Of a stretch of DNA of 64,000 nt, positions 45,298-55,167 are shown in pieces. Each line of letters opens with the position of its first letter. Positions within the stretch are counted from its first letter, which is position 1. The stretch is from Psychrobacter immobilis (lineage in GTDB: Bacteria; Pseudomonadota; Gammaproteobacteria; Pseudomonadales; Moraxellaceae). The stretch covers positions 124,001 to 188,000 of the forward strand of contig NZ_CAJGZN010000004.1 in the NCBI RefSeq assembly GCF_904846235.1, in the 5' to 3' direction. Both the position numbers and the translations under genes were made by a program. The notes below the pieces were generated by a model, which searched no databases, was not told where the DNA came from, and was given only the letters and a program-made list of their open reading frames with translations.

Positions 45298-47901
45298 TTA
45301 AGTCAACTGAGCAACGTTAATCTTATCTGCTTCTTCAGTATAGTCTTCCATACGGTCGAAGTTCATGTATTGATAGACTTCATCACCCATGCTGTTTAGC
45401 ATGCCAGCATACTGCTGATACTCATCGTTAGTCGGCAATTTACCAAGTACCGCTGCGACTGCTGCAAGCTCTGCAGAAGCTAGGTATACGTTAGCGCCTT
45501 GACCTAGACGGTTCGGGAAGTTACGAGTTGAGGTCGATACCGCAGTAGATTTCGGTGCGATACGTGCTTGGTTACCCATACATAGTGAACAACCTGGCAT
45601 TTCAGTACGAGCGCCGGCTTGTGCATAGATGTTGTAGTAACCCTCTTCCATCAACTGGCGTGCATCCATCTTAGTAGGTGGTGCAATCCATAGACGAGTC
45701 TTCAAGCTACCTGCTGGTACGTCTTGTAGCAATTTACCAGCGGCACGGAAGTGACCGATGTTGGTCATACATGAACCAATGAATACTTCATCAATGGTAT
45801 CACCAGCCACGTCTGCTAGCGTTTTTGCATCATCTGGATCGTTCGGGCAGCAAAGGATAGGCTCTTTGATTTCGCTCATATCGATAGTGATGTCGATCGC
45901 GTATTCAGCATCGTCGTCAGCACGCATGAGGCTTGGGTTAGCCAACCACTCTTGCATTTGCTCAACACGGCGGCTGATCGTACGTGCATCGCCATAGCCT
46001 TCTGAAATCATCCACTTAAGCAGCGTGATGTTTGAGTTTAGGTACTCAGTCACTGACGCTTCAGACAAAGTGATGGTACAACCAGCAGCACTACGCTCAG
46101 CTGAGGCATCAGATAATTCAAACGCTTGCTCAGCAGTCAAATCTTCTAGACCTTCGATTTCAAGAATACGGCCGTTGAACTCGTTGATTTTACCTTTCTT
46201 ATCAACCGTCAAGTAACCTTCTTTGATCGCTTGATAAGGGATAGCATGTACTAGGTCACGTAGGGTGATACCAGGCTGACGCTCACCAACAAAACGAACA
46301 CGAACAGATTCAGGCATATCAAGTGGCATTACACCAGTTGCAGCTGCGAAAGCAACTAGACCAGAACCCGCTGGGAACGAGATACCCATTGGGAAACGAG
46401 TATGCGAGTCACCACCAGTACCAACGGTATCTGGAAGTAGCATACGGTTAAGCCACGAGTGAATGATACCATCACCTGGACGTAAGCTTACGCCGCCACG
46501 GTTCATGATAAAGTCAGGTAGTGTGTGCTGAGTCTCAACGTCAACTGGCTTTGGATAAGCAGCAGTATGACAGAATGACTGCATCACGAGATCCGCTTGG
46601 AAGCCCAAACATGCCAAGTCTTTTAGCTCATCACGCGTCATCGGACCAGTCGTATCCTGAGAGCCGACAGTCGTCATCTTAGGCTCACAGTACATACCTG
46701 GACGTACGCCTGTCAGACCACACGCTTTACCAACCATTTTCTGGGCAAGCGTAAAGCCTTTACCAGTATCAGCTGGCTCTTCTGGCTTAGCAAAGATGTC
46801 TGAATGACCAAGACCCATGTATTCACGAGCACGGTTAGTCAAACCACGACCAACAATTAATGGAATACGGCCGCCAGCACGAACTTCATCAAGCAATGTT
46901 GGTGAGTTTAGTGAGAACGTTGATAGTACTTCATCAGAGTCATGCTTAGTGATTTTGCCTTCGTACGGATAGATGTCAAACACATCACCCATGTTTAGGT
47001 TATCAACTGCCACTTTTTCGATTGGCAATGCGCCAGAATCTTCCATAGTGTTGAAGAAGATAGGAGCGATATTGTTACCAAGTACTAAACCGCCGCCACG
47101 TTTGTTTGGCACGTTAGGGATATCTTCACCCATCAACCACAATACTGAGTTGGTTGCAGACTTACGGCTAGAACCAGTACCAACAACATCACCAACATAG
47201 GCTAGCGGATGGCCTTTTTCTTTAAGCGCTTCGATTTGCTTCATTGGGCCAACAACGCCCTCTTCGTCAGCATTGATACCGTCGCGAGAGTTTTTGTGCA
47301 TGGCTAGTGAATGCAATGGGATATCAGGACGGCTCCATGCGTCTTGCGCAGGTGACAAGTCATCCGTGTTGGTTTCGCCAGTTACTTTGAACGTCGTATA
47401 CGTGGTTTTCTTTGGTACTTCAGCACGGTTCAAGAACCATTCTGCGTCAGCCCAAGACTGAATCACTTCTTTAGCAATAGTGTTGCCAGCTTCAGCTTTT
47501 TCAGTCACGTCATTGAACGCGTCAAATACTAGCAAAGTTTTCTTTAGTGCTTCAGCAGCGTCTTGTGCAACTTCGCTATCATCTAATGCAGCAACTAATG
47601 GCTGAACGTTGTAGCCACCTTGCATAGTGCCTAGAATTTCAACGGCTTTTTGCTTGCTGATAAGTGGTGATGATGTTTCACCCTTTAAGATAGCAGCCAG
47701 AAATGCCGCTTTAACGTATGCTGCTTGGTCAACACCAGCAGGGATACGGTTTTCTAATAGGTTCATCAAGAACGCATCTTCGCCTGCAGGCGGGTTCTTT
47801 AATAATTCAACCAACTCTACTACTTGTTTTTCATTTAGTGGTAGGGGTACAGTTCCTAGCTCAGCACGTTCTTCGACATGTTTACGATAAGCTTCTAACA
47901 C
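45298..47901 (-). CDS. acnB: Aconitate hydratase B
   Basis: TCA-cycle aconitase of the AcnB type, converting citrate to isocitrate; the apo form is known in E. coli to bind RNA. 867 residues with the AcnB order: N-terminal HEAT-like domain ([16 protein letters not shown]), swivel domain with GVVGPMKQ and [12 protein letters not shown], and the [4Fe-4S] domain with the cluster Cys in [26 protein letters not shown] and [15 protein letters not shown]. Full-length and intact. Single gene. Confidence 0.97.
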   Translation of the reverse strand: MLEAYRKHVEERAELGTVPLPLNEKQVVELVELLKNPPAGEDAFLMNLLENRIPAGVDQAAYVKAAFLAAILKGETSSPLISKQKAVEILGTMQGGYNVQPLVAALDDSEVAQDAAEALKKTLLVFDAFNDVTEKAEAGNTIAKEVIQSWADAEWFLNRAEVPKKTTYTTFKVTGETNTDDLSPAQDAWSRPDIPLHSLAMHKNSRDGINADEEGVVGPMKQIEALKEKGHPLAYVGDVVGTGSSRKSATNSVLWLMGEDIPNVPNKRGGGLVLGNNIAPIFFNTMEDSGALPIEKVAVDNLNMGDVFDIYPYEGKITKHDSDEVLSTFSLNSPTLLDEVRAGGRIPLIVGRGLTNRAREYMGLGHSDIFAKPEEPADTGKGFTLAQKMVGKACGLTGVRPGMYCEPKMTTVGSQDTTGPMTRDELKDLACLGFQADLVMQSFCHTAAYPKPVDVETQHTLPDFIMNRGGVSLRPGDGIIHSWLNRMLLPDTVGTGGDSHTRFPMGISFPAGSGLVAFAAATGVMPLDMPESVRVRFVGERQPGITLRDLVHAIPYQAIKEGYLTVDKKGKINEFNGRILEIEGLEDLTAEQAFELSDASAERSAAGCTITLSEASVTEYLNSNITLLKWMISEGYGDARTISRRVEQMQEWLANPSLMRADDDAEYAIDITIDMSEIKEPILCCPNDPDDAKTLADVAGDTIDEVFIGSCMTNIGHFRAAGKLLQDVPAGSLKTRLWIAPPTKMDARQLMEEGYYNIYAQAGARTEMPGCSLCMGNQARIAPKSTAVSTSTRNFPNRLGQGANVYLASAELAAVAAVLGKLPTNDEYQQYAGMLNSMGDEVYQYMNFDRMEDYTEEADKINVAQLT

Positions 47902-48307
47902 AATAGTCGTCCTCGTCAGTTGGGGTGTAGCACATTACGTGGGTAGTCAGCATGACTGCCTGCGTCTATATACTATATGAAATAATTATCCGTGCAATCA
48001 TAGCTTAAAACGCTTTAAATGTTAATGGCTCAGCTCTGAAAAGGCGCATAGTAAGGCCATATTGAACATTTATTATAAAAATAGTGCCATCAATAATATG
48101 ATTATAGCGCTCATTATAACTGGCATTTGCCTGATTACGCTTATCAATAAGTACTTGCTTTATGACTGAGCAGACACCATATGACTGATATACGCTTTTG
48201 TAAGAAACAACTTCGATAAAGTCTCGCTTAAAAAAATGTAGCAATATCGATTTGTTAATGGTCGATTGATTAGCAGTCGATTTGGTAAAAACATTAAGGA
48301 CGACGAT
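47902..48307. other. Divergent intergenic region between acnB and a CMD-family gene
   Basis: 406 bases. I see no RNA element or good terminator. Near 47950 a small imperfect inverted repeat reads GTAGTCA-GCA-TGACTGC. The promoters of both flanking genes must be here. Confidence 0.45.
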
Positions 48308-48718
48308 ATGACTGATAGCAATACGGACAACAATCCTAACTATGACAATGGTCTCAAGGTACGTACTGAGGTGATGGGTGAGCAGCATGTCAAACGCTCG
48401 CTTGATGCTGCCACAGGATTTACCCAACCGCTGCAAGATTGGATTATTGAACACGCTTGGGGCAGCACTTGGCAAGATGACTCAGTATTACCACGCAAGT
48501 ATCGCTCATTAATCACTATTGCCTTTTTAATTGCCCAAAAAAGCCCAAATGAGTTGAAAGGACATATACGCGGTGCCATTAACAACGGGGCTAGTGTCGC
48601 TGAGATTAGAGAAGTGCTCATGCATAGCTTGCCGTACTGCGGTGCACCTGCTACTCAAGAAGCGTTTCGCGCTGCCATAGATATACTGAATGAGTTAGAA
48701 ATTGATATAGATATTTAA
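48308..48718 (+). CDS. Carboxymuconolactone decarboxylase family protein
   Basis: A 136-residue AhpD-like helical protein. The family core is seen in LPRKYRSLITIAFLIAQKSPNELKGHIRGAINNGASVAEIREVLMH, but the usual CxxC of peroxidase-type members is absent (a single Cys in YCGAPA). It thus looks like the 4-carboxymuconolactone decarboxylase branch or an orphan. ATG 48308 has AAGGA at 7 bases, preferred to the upstream in-frame start at 48266. 148 bases before lipA on the same strand. Confidence 0.82.
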   Translation: MTDSNTDNNPNYDNGLKVRTEVMGEQHVKRSLDAATGFTQPLQDWIIEHAWGSTWQDDSVLPRKYRSLITIAFLIAQKSPNELKGHIRGAINNGASVAEIREVLMHSLPYCGAPATQEAFRAAIDILNELEIDIDI

Positions 48719-48785
48719 AACTATGGTCGTCCGAGCAATCATAGTAATCTTAACAATATTGTTTAAAAATTGACGATCAAATTTC

Positions 48786-48794
48786 TGCTATAAT
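48786..48794 (+). promoter_or_regulatory. Candidate extended -10 promoter of lipA
   Basis: TGCTATAAT is a perfect extended -10 element. It lies about 72 bases before the lipA ATG. A TTGACG upstream is only 13 bases away, too close for a normal -35. Confidence 0.5.
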
Positions 48795-48866
48795 ATCTGC
48801 ACTCATAAAACATTCTGATAATTCCATAAACCCTTATAATATAAAGGGTTAAGAGATAACTCCATT

Positions 48867-49910
48867 ATGACAACTGCCGTACAAACACATGTACCTGCTG
48901 CTAAGGCCAAACCAAAAAAAGCCATCCAAGGCGAAAAGCTGCGTGGCTATGACAAAGTTGCCCGTATCCCAATTAAGGTGATCCCGACTGTCGAGGCAAA
49001 GAAAAAGCCTGATTGGATTCGGGTAAAAATGTCCTCGCCTGCTGAAGTCGCTCGTATCAAAGCAACCTTGCGTGAGCAAAAGCTTTATACCGTTTGTGAA
49101 GAAGCGGCCTGCCCTAACCTGCCACAGTGCTTCGCTGATGGTACAGCCACCTTTATGATCATGGGTGATATCTGTACGCGTCGCTGCCCATTCTGTGATG
49201 TAGGACATGGTCGTCCTAATGAGCTAGACAAGGATGAGCCGCGTCATACTGCTGAGACCATTCAAGGTTTACAGCTTAAGTATGCCGTAATCACCTCTGT
49301 CGATCGCGATGACCTAAAAGACGGCGGTGCGGGACATTTTGTAGAAGTGCTAAACGAGTCAAGAGCGCTTAGCCCAAACTGTTTGATTGAAATATTAGTG
49401 CCAGATTTCCGTGGTCGTATGGATATCGCATTAGATTTATTGACAGAGACTGCACCAGATGTGTTTAACCACAACATCGAAACCGTGCCACGTCTATACA
49501 AAGCTTTCCGTCCAGGTTCTGACTATCAGCATTCGCTAGATTTGCTTAAGATTTATAAAGAGCGTCGTCCTGATATCGCCACCAAGTGCGGCTTTATGGT
49601 TGGTCTTGGCGAGACAGAAGAAGAGATCTATGCCCTACTCGATGATCTAAAAGCTCATGATGTAGATATGATCACTATCGGTCAGTATCTACAGCCTAGT
49701 AAAAACCATGCGCCTGTCGATCGTTATGTCCATCCAGACGAGTTCCAACGCTATATGGACTACGGCAAAAAGATTGGCTTCTTTAGCATTTGGGCAGGTC
49801 CAATGGTACGCTCAAGCTACTTTGCAGATCGTCAGTACTACGGCGAAGACTGCCCAGCACCTATCCGTAGCAAAAAAGCATTAGAAGCTGAAGGTAAACT
49901 TGGCTGCTAA
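48867..49910 (+). CDS. lipA: Lipoyl synthase
   Basis: Radical SAM enzyme that inserts two sulfur atoms into octanoyl groups on lipoyl domains. The auxiliary cluster Cys are C77, C82 and C88 in [14 protein letters not shown]; the radical SAM cluster C103-x3-C107-x2-C110 in CTRRCPFC; the C-terminal Ser ligand is in VRSSYFA. 347 residues, normal length. The partner lipB is not in the window. Terminator at 49977-50015. Confidence 0.97.
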   Translation: MTTAVQTHVPAAKAKPKKAIQGEKLRGYDKVARIPIKVIPTVEAKKKPDWIRVKMSSPAEVARIKATLREQKLYTVCEEAACPNLPQCFADGTATFMIMGDICTRRCPFCDVGHGRPNELDKDEPRHTAETIQGLQLKYAVITSVDRDDLKDGGAGHFVEVLNESRALSPNCLIEILVPDFRGRMDIALDLLTETAPDVFNHNIETVPRLYKAFRPGSDYQHSLDLLKIYKERRPDIATKCGFMVGLGETEEEIYALLDDLKAHDVDMITIGQYLQPSKNHAPVDRYVHPDEFQRYMDYGKKIGFFSIWAGPMVRSSYFADRQYYGEDCPAPIRSKKALEAEGKLGC

Positions 49911-49976
49911 TTTAGCAATAAAGTGATGTGAAAGTAGTTGCGAACAGCAGTCGCTAAAACATTTCTTAAGAATATT

Positions 49977-50015
49977 AAAAAGGGTGAATAACAAATTTGT
50001 TATTCACCCTTTTTT
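49977..50015. terminator. Intrinsic terminator, bidirectional
   Basis: AAAAAGGGTGAATAACA pairs perfectly with TGTTATTCACCCTTTTT around AATT-like loop bases. It lies between the convergent lipA and the TRAP permease genes. Confidence 0.92.
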
Positions 50016-50054
50016 TGAGCTTTGTTAGATTTAAGAATGATTAAACCCAATGCT

Positions 50055-52097
50055 TTACACGGTTAAAGTTGGCGTTGGCTTTCCAGCTGTTTTTATATTG
50101 AATACAGCAATACCAAGAACAATCACACCACCTGCGATACCAGTCGTAATCTCAGGATAAATCAATAGCAAAGCACCAATAGCTAAGATAACACGAGTCA
50201 CCGTATTCATACCGCCTCTGAAGTACCCTTCGAGTGCTGAGCTCAGTGCAATGACACCAGTTACCGAAGTCACTACCACTGTAATAATATCTACAATAGG
50301 TGGCAGCGGGAAATCTTTTGCTGTAACTGCCAAACCGGTTGGATCTATCATCAACATCGTTGGATTATAGATAAACATAAACGGCACGATGAATCCAGCT
50401 AGGGCAAGCTTGAGGGACAAGAACCCTGTCTTCATCGGATCACCACCGGATATACCTGCACCCGCAAAGGCTGCGAGACATACAGGCGGTGTAATATTGG
50501 CAAAGATACCAAAATAGAAAACAAACATGTGCGCTGATAAGATTGGAATATCAAAACCGGCCAATGCTGGTGCAGCCATGGTCGCCGTAATGATATAGGC
50601 AGGAATAGATGGTAATCCCATGCCTAAAACCATTGATGCCAACATCGTTAAGATAAGCGTAAAGAATAGTGATCCTGCACCTAGCGTGACGATAGATGAG
50701 GTCATCACCGTACCAAAACTGGTCAGGCTCACAACCCCAATAATAATACCGACAACCGCACAAGCCGCCATGACCGCTAGTGACTGGCGCGCACCATCTT
50801 CTAATGCACCCAGAATATCAGAAAAGCTCATGCGCGTTTCAGCACGTAGCATACTGATCACAACGGTAAAGCCAATGGTATAAGCTGCTGCATATCCCAC
50901 AGGTACGTTTCTGATTAATAAGAAAATCAAGAAGACAATCGGCAATAGCATGTGACCGCGGGCTTTTAATACTTCTTTGACCGCTGGTAAATTTTCTTTA
51001 GCGATACCTTTTAGATCGCGACGTCCAGCACGGAAATGCACCTGCGCAATGACGCCTAAATAGTACAATATCGCTGGCAATAATGCTGCTAAGGCAATCG
51101 TGCTATACGGCAAGCCTGTTGTCTCAGCCATGATGAAGGCACTAGCACCCATAATCGGTGGCAAAATCTGCCCACCAACCGAAGCACTGGCCTCAACTGC
51201 ACCTGCGAAATCTTTGTGATAGCCGACTTTTTTCATCAACGGAATGGTAAAGGCACCCGTACTAACCACATTGGATAAAGCTGAGCCATTGATACTACCC
51301 ATAAAACCACTAGAGATGACTGCTACTTTTGCAGGTCCGCCCTTCTTATGACCAGCGATGGCCAATGCTAAATCATTGAACAACTGCCCCATTCCCGAAC
51401 GTGCTAAGAACGCACCAAACAGAATGAATAAGAAAATGAACGTTACCGATGCCCCAATCGCGACAGAGTATAGACCTTCTGTTTTTAAGAATAATTGACC
51501 AAAAATATCACCCATATCATAAGGGCGAGTCAAAAGCCTGTCAGGCATAAAGTCTAAATGACTAACAAATGGATAGGCCAAAAATATGCCGGCCAAGATT
51601 GGCAAAATCCAACCAGTAATACGGCGACTGCCTTCTAACACGCAGACTACCGTAATCAAAGAAAATATCACATCGACCTGATTGGCCATACCGCCACGCG
51701 AGGTAACGATATCTTGATACTCATAAATGAGATAGCCCATACCGGATAGAGACAAGGCAAACCAAATCCAGTCATACCATGCCACTCGCTTGCGACTGCT
51801 TTTTTTGCTGGCTGGAAAAATTAGGAATATCAATGCAAAACCAACACCCACGTGTACAGAGCGCTGTAACAGTGCTGGCATTGGATTAAAAGTGATATAT
51901 AAATGAAACAGTGAATAGAGTATACAAATGCCAGCAATGAAATATTTTACTGGTCCTTGAGTGATATGACGCGTGATTGACTCTCGGTCATATTTTTCCA
52001 ATACTGCTCGGTTGACCGCATCCGCCTCAGCATCGTTATCAACTTGAGCATCTGGCATGGTAGTCACACTACCTTGATCCGTCACTTGGGAGTTCAT
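50055..52097 (-). CDS. TRAP transporter fused permease (DctQ/DctM type, TAXI system)
   Basis: A 680-residue integral membrane protein with about 16-17 helices: a small N-terminal 4-TM part and a large 12-TM part, as in fused TAXI permeases. FGAFLARSGMGQLFNDLALAIAGHKKGGPAKVAVISSGFMGSINGSALSNVVSTGAFTIP contains the family's signature in pieces: KGGPAKVAV and GSINGSALSNV. ATG 52097 has AAGGA 8 bases upstream; the in-frame TTG at 52124 is rejected. Start overlaps the DUF1850 gene by 29 bases. The substrate is likely an organic acid but is not identified. Confidence 0.93.
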   Translation of the reverse strand: MNSQVTDQGSVTTMPDAQVDNDAEADAVNRAVLEKYDRESITRHITQGPVKYFIAGICILYSLFHLYITFNPMPALLQRSVHVGVGFALIFLIFPASKKSSRKRVAWYDWIWFALSLSGMGYLIYEYQDIVTSRGGMANQVDVIFSLITVVCVLEGSRRITGWILPILAGIFLAYPFVSHLDFMPDRLLTRPYDMGDIFGQLFLKTEGLYSVAIGASVTFIFLFILFGAFLARSGMGQLFNDLALAIAGHKKGGPAKVAVISSGFMGSINGSALSNVVSTGAFTIPLMKKVGYHKDFAGAVEASASVGGQILPPIMGASAFIMAETTGLPYSTIALAALLPAILYYLGVIAQVHFRAGRRDLKGIAKENLPAVKEVLKARGHMLLPIVFLIFLLIRNVPVGYAAAYTIGFTVVISMLRAETRMSFSDILGALEDGARQSLAVMAACAVVGIIIGVVSLTSFGTVMTSSIVTLGAGSLFFTLILTMLASMVLGMGLPSIPAYIITATMAAPALAGFDIPILSAHMFVFYFGIFANITPPVCLAAFAGAGISGGDPMKTGFLSLKLALAGFIVPFMFIYNPTMLMIDPTGLAVTAKDFPLPPIVDIITVVVTSVTGVIALSSALEGYFRGGMNTVTRVILAIGALLLIYPEITTGIAGGVIVLGIAVFNIKTAGKPTPTLTV

Positions 52098-52632
52098 GAC
52101 AAAAGTCCTTTTTAAATCTATCAATTAAATCATACGTCTTAGGCATGATCACCACTTCAGAATAGTCTGGCACCCACTGGTGAATCAAGAAACGATGACC
52201 ACCATAATCCATTTCACCTTTGGTCAGTCTAGATACGACCCAATTAAGGCGAGGCAGTTTTTCGTTAATTTGATAACCCAGATAGCCAGGCTTTTGTATA
52301 GGAGCGAGCATTTCGGTGGAGGGCGTCCCTGCACCGAACGCTTCAAAATAGGTCGTGGTCAGTAACAGCTCCGCACCTGCTGTACTGCTGCCGTCTATGC
52401 GTTGATACTGTTCTTCCCACCACTGTTTTTCTACAGAATGTATCCAACGTATCTGAAAATCAGGCTCAGTGAAATAACAAACCTTATCATCAGCACCGTC
52501 TACGCCTGCGACTCGCACTTCAACGACAGACTGAAGCGTAGAGCCTAACCATAGCGTAAAAAAAACCAGCGCTGCAATAAATGCCGCGCCAGTTGATAAC
52601 CATAATGAATTACTTGGCTGCTTGTTCGTCAT
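52069..52632 (-). CDS. DUF1850 domain-containing protein
   Basis: A 187-residue protein with one N-terminal helix (about 8-30) and a periplasmic domain. The DUF1850 pattern RWIHSVEKQWWEEQYQ, ELLLTTTYFEAFGAGTPS and RFLIHQWVPDYSEV is clear. Such proteins sit in TAXI-TRAP operons next to the binding protein and permease genes, and this one overlaps both. Its function is not established. Confidence 0.88.
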   Translation of the reverse strand: MTNKQPSNSLWLSTGAAFIAALVFFTLWLGSTLQSVVEVRVAGVDGADDKVCYFTEPDFQIRWIHSVEKQWWEEQYQRIDGSSTAGAELLLTTTYFEAFGAGTPSTEMLAPIQKPGYLGYQINEKLPRLNWVVSRLTKGEMDYGGHRFLIHQWVPDYSEVVIMPKTYDLIDRFKKDFCHELPSDGSR

Positions 52633-53629
52633 AGTATTTTTTAGCTCCAGGATGGATTGGGGCTACCATGCCATCACGAGCGGTTTCTAGACTGATATCA
52701 TTGGCCGCTTGGTGAGCTGTTTTTAGACCATCTAAATTATCAAACAATGCTTTGGTTAGTTTATAACCATCCGCTTCAGATAGGTCAGAGCTAACCAATA
52801 GTGCATTCATGATTGCGGCAGTTGGTACGGCTGTTTCGTTGCCATAAGTGCCAGCAGGAATCTCAAAGGTTTTGAAGTAAGGCTTGGTCGCGATGATTTC
52901 TTTTAGCTTGTCTTGGTTGATAGTGACAATCTGCAAATCTAAGCCTTGTTCTAACTCCATCAAAGATGAGTTTGGTAGGCCGCTACTAAAGAATGCCGCT
53001 TCGATCTTACCTGCTTTCATACCATCAGCAGCTTCAGCAAAGCCTAGATAATCAACGGTGACATCATCATATGTGATACCAAACCCTTCCAGTAAAGTAC
53101 GAGCGTTGACTTCTGTACCAGAACCTTGATCGCCTACCGCAATGCGCTTGCCTCGTAAATCTTCAATGTTTTTGATACCAGATTTTTTCGAGGTTACGAT
53201 TTGCACCACATTAGGGTACAAAACAGCAATCTGTTGAATGTTAGTGATTGGCTGCTCAAAGTTGTTTTTACCTTCGACAGCATCCGTCACCACGTCACTT
53301 AGTGCCAAAACCATGTCGACCTTGCCTTGGGTCAATAGATTGACGTTTTCGACTGATGCGCCAGTGGTTTGAGTTTTTGAGTTTACGCCAAAAGTTTTGA
53401 CATAGACTTCAGACAATGAAGTACCAATGATGTTATAAGGGCCAGACGCGCCACCAGTAGCGATGGTCAAAAACTTAGTATCAAGCTTATCTGCTGCAGT
53501 ATCTGTTGCCGCGCTATCTGCAGATGCAGTATCACTGCCCTCTGAGCTTGGAGATGAGCATGCAGTTAGACCTAACGCAGCACTCAACATAGCTGACAAA
53601 AGTAATGGGGATTTTAAAGAATTAAGCAT
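52610..53629 (-). CDS. TAXI-family TRAP transporter solute-binding lipoprotein
   Basis: Periplasmic substrate-capturing lipoprotein of the TRAP importer. Starting at ATG 53629 (AAGGA eight bases upstream) it has 339 residues with an N-terminal signal LKSPLLLSAMLSAALGLTAC, the lipobox ending in Cys22, and a Ser/Asp/Ala-rich linker. The mature part has the TAXI motif ATGGASGPYNIIG and the segments GKRIAVGDQGSGTEVNARTLL and AAFFSSGLPNSSL. The first gene of the operon, followed by DUF1850 with a 23-base overlap. A palindrome lies 45 bases upstream at 53674-53695. Confidence 0.93.
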   Translation of the reverse strand: MLNSLKSPLLLSAMLSAALGLTACSSPSSEGSDTASADSAATDTAADKLDTKFLTIATGGASGPYNIIGTSLSEVYVKTFGVNSKTQTTGASVENVNLLTQGKVDMVLALSDVVTDAVEGKNNFEQPITNIQQIAVLYPNVVQIVTSKKSGIKNIEDLRGKRIAVGDQGSGTEVNARTLLEGFGITYDDVTVDYLGFAEAADGMKAGKIEAAFFSSGLPNSSLMELEQGLDLQIVTINQDKLKEIIATKPYFKTFEIPAGTYGNETAVPTAAIMNALLVSSDLSEADGYKLTKALFDNLDGLKTAHQAANDISLETARDGMVAPIHPGAKKYYDEQAAK

Positions 53630-53673
53630 TGAATTCATCCTTGAAGTGATCGGTTTTATACGTTTAACAATAT

Positions 53674-53695
53674 ACGTATTTATACATAAATACGT
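53674..53695. promoter_or_regulatory. Palindromic candidate operator of the TRAP operon
   Basis: ACGTATTTAT and ATAAATACGT are exact reverse complements separated by AC. It is 45 bases upstream of the TAXI lipoprotein start, within the likely promoter, and has no T-run, so a repressor-binding site is more likely than a terminator. Confidence 0.5.
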
Positions 53696-53975
53696 TACAG
53701 ACGAGTAATAATATAGTAATTCCGCCAACAAATAAACCTTAGCTTACTTTCTCTTTTTCTTTCAATACCTTATATTTAAAGCTATTAGAGAAAATATAGG
53801 TCATTCATTCATTGAGCTAACATATACGTATGTTTTGCTATGCGAAACAAAGTTCCATTTAATAAATATTAAAACAAAAATTGTCGCTATTGTAAACCTT
53901 TATCGATATCTGACAAATATCGCCATGATGTATTATTTCTTAGGAATCTTTAGATATAGCAAATTAATGAGAATT

Positions 53976-54007
53976 CTCGATTTATAACTATCTCGATTTA
54001 TAACTAT
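53976..54007 (+). repeat. Perfect 16-bp tandem duplication
   Basis: CTCGATTTATAACTAT occurs twice back to back, about 105 bases before the MTAP-type gene. It could be a recent slippage event or a two-copy regulator site. Confidence 0.7.
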
Positions 54008-54112
54008 AAGTACAAAAGTTCTGCTATATTTTATCTGAGCTATTTTTTGGTTCAGGATATTACATGGCACTAGCCTGTGTCTCTCTTTTATTAACCCATT
54101 CGGATAGTCCTT

Positions 54113-55006
54113 ATGACAATACCCCACACGGAAGTACTGGCAACGTTATCTGCTGATATTGCTATCATCGGTGGCAGCGGTCTCTACCAAATGTCATCAC
54201 TGACCAACAAACGCAGTATAACGATACAGACGCCTTATGGTAGTCCATCTGATGATATTGTCTTAGGTGAGCTTGAGGGAGTGACCGTCGCATTTCTAAC
54301 ACGGCATGGTCAGGGCCACAGACTGACCCCGTCCGAAGTGCCTTATCGTGCCAATATCTATGCGCTAAAAACGCTTGGGGTACGCTATATCGTATCCGTA
54401 TCAGCAGTTGGCTCTCTACGAGAATCGCTTAAGCCACTAGATATGGTCATTCCAAATCAAATGATTGATATGACCAAGCAGCGAGTGAGTACTTTCTTTG
54501 GCGCGGGCGCAGTCGCTCATGTATCAATGGCCGACCCGCTTTGTCCTGCCCTCGCAGAAATCTTGACGCGTGCATATGACAATGCAGATATTGCAGAAGG
54601 CACCAGTCACTCAAAAGCGACCTATGTCTGTATCGAGGGTCCACAGTTCTCAACCCGTGCAGAGTCAGAATGGTATCGTCAAATGCAGGCAGATATTATT
54701 GGCATGACCAATATGCCAGAAGCCAAATTGGCACGTGAAGCCAGTATTGCTTATGCCACGTTAGCTCTGGTGACAGACTTCGACTGTTGGCATCCGACGG
54801 AAGAAGCCGTCAGTGCCGACTATGCGATAAAGAACCTAATGAAAAATGCGGACAATGCTCAAAAAGTGATACAGGAAGCTGTTGCTTTAATTTCTGCCGA
54901 ACTACCTGAGTCAATCGCTCACAATGCCCTTGCACAAGCATTAGTCACACCTATAGATGCGATGGACGAGCATACCAAGATTAGACTGGCCGCCTTGCTA
55001 ACGTAA
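54113..55006 (+). CDS. MTAP-family purine nucleoside phosphorylase
   Basis: Phosphorolyses methylthioadenosine or methylthioinosine, or similar 5'-modified nucleosides, releasing the base. 297 residues with the family motifs AIIGGSGLYQM, FLTRHGQGHRLTPSEVPYRANIYALK, SVSAVGSLRE, the substrate loop EGPQFSTRAES and IGMTNMPEAKLARE, then TDFDCWH. The TMxAE region reads MTNMPEA as in MTAP/MTIP enzymes. No clear ribosome binding site. It converges with the arsenic-related methyltransferase gene across a bidirectional terminator. Confidence 0.93.
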   Translation: MTIPHTEVLATLSADIAIIGGSGLYQMSSLTNKRSITIQTPYGSPSDDIVLGELEGVTVAFLTRHGQGHRLTPSEVPYRANIYALKTLGVRYIVSVSAVGSLRESLKPLDMVIPNQMIDMTKQRVSTFFGAGAVAHVSMADPLCPALAEILTRAYDNADIAEGTSHSKATYVCIEGPQFSTRAESEWYRQMQADIIGMTNMPEAKLAREASIAYATLALVTDFDCWHPTEEAVSADYAIKNLMKNADNAQKVIQEAVALISAELPESIAHNALAQALVTPIDAMDEHTKIRLAALLT

Positions 55007-55083
55007 TCTTAATACGTACTCTTCATTTTGGACTGACTACTGCTAATCGGTCTAATTTTAATCGTGCTGTTTCCCATTGAATC

Positions 55084-55118
55084 AAAAAAGGCCATTATCT
55101 AAAATAATGGCCTTTTTT
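55084..55118. terminator. Bidirectional intrinsic terminator
   Basis: AAAAAAGGCCATTAT pairs perfectly with ATAATGGCCTTTTTT around CTAAA. It ends both the MTAP gene and the arsenosugar-type cluster. Confidence 0.93.
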
Positions 55119-55167
55119 ATAATTAAGCATGTATATTTAAATTTATGCTAAATACACCACTTTAATG

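Larger units (their letters stand above)
53630..54112. other. Divergent intergenic region between the TRAP operon and the MTAP-type gene
   Basis: 483 bases, AT-rich. It contains a perfect palindrome (53674-53695), a related ACATATACGTATGT-type imperfect palindrome near 53820, and a 16-bp tandem duplication at 53976-54007. No gene or RNA is recognised. Confidence 0.6.

Noticed and set aside
45202..45399. Plus-strand frame over the acnB terminator
   Set aside because: Covers the terminator and the 3' end of acnB; a shadow frame.
48005..48475. 156-residue minus-strand frame
   Set aside because: Overlaps the CMD-family gene and the intergenic region, with composition unlike a gene.
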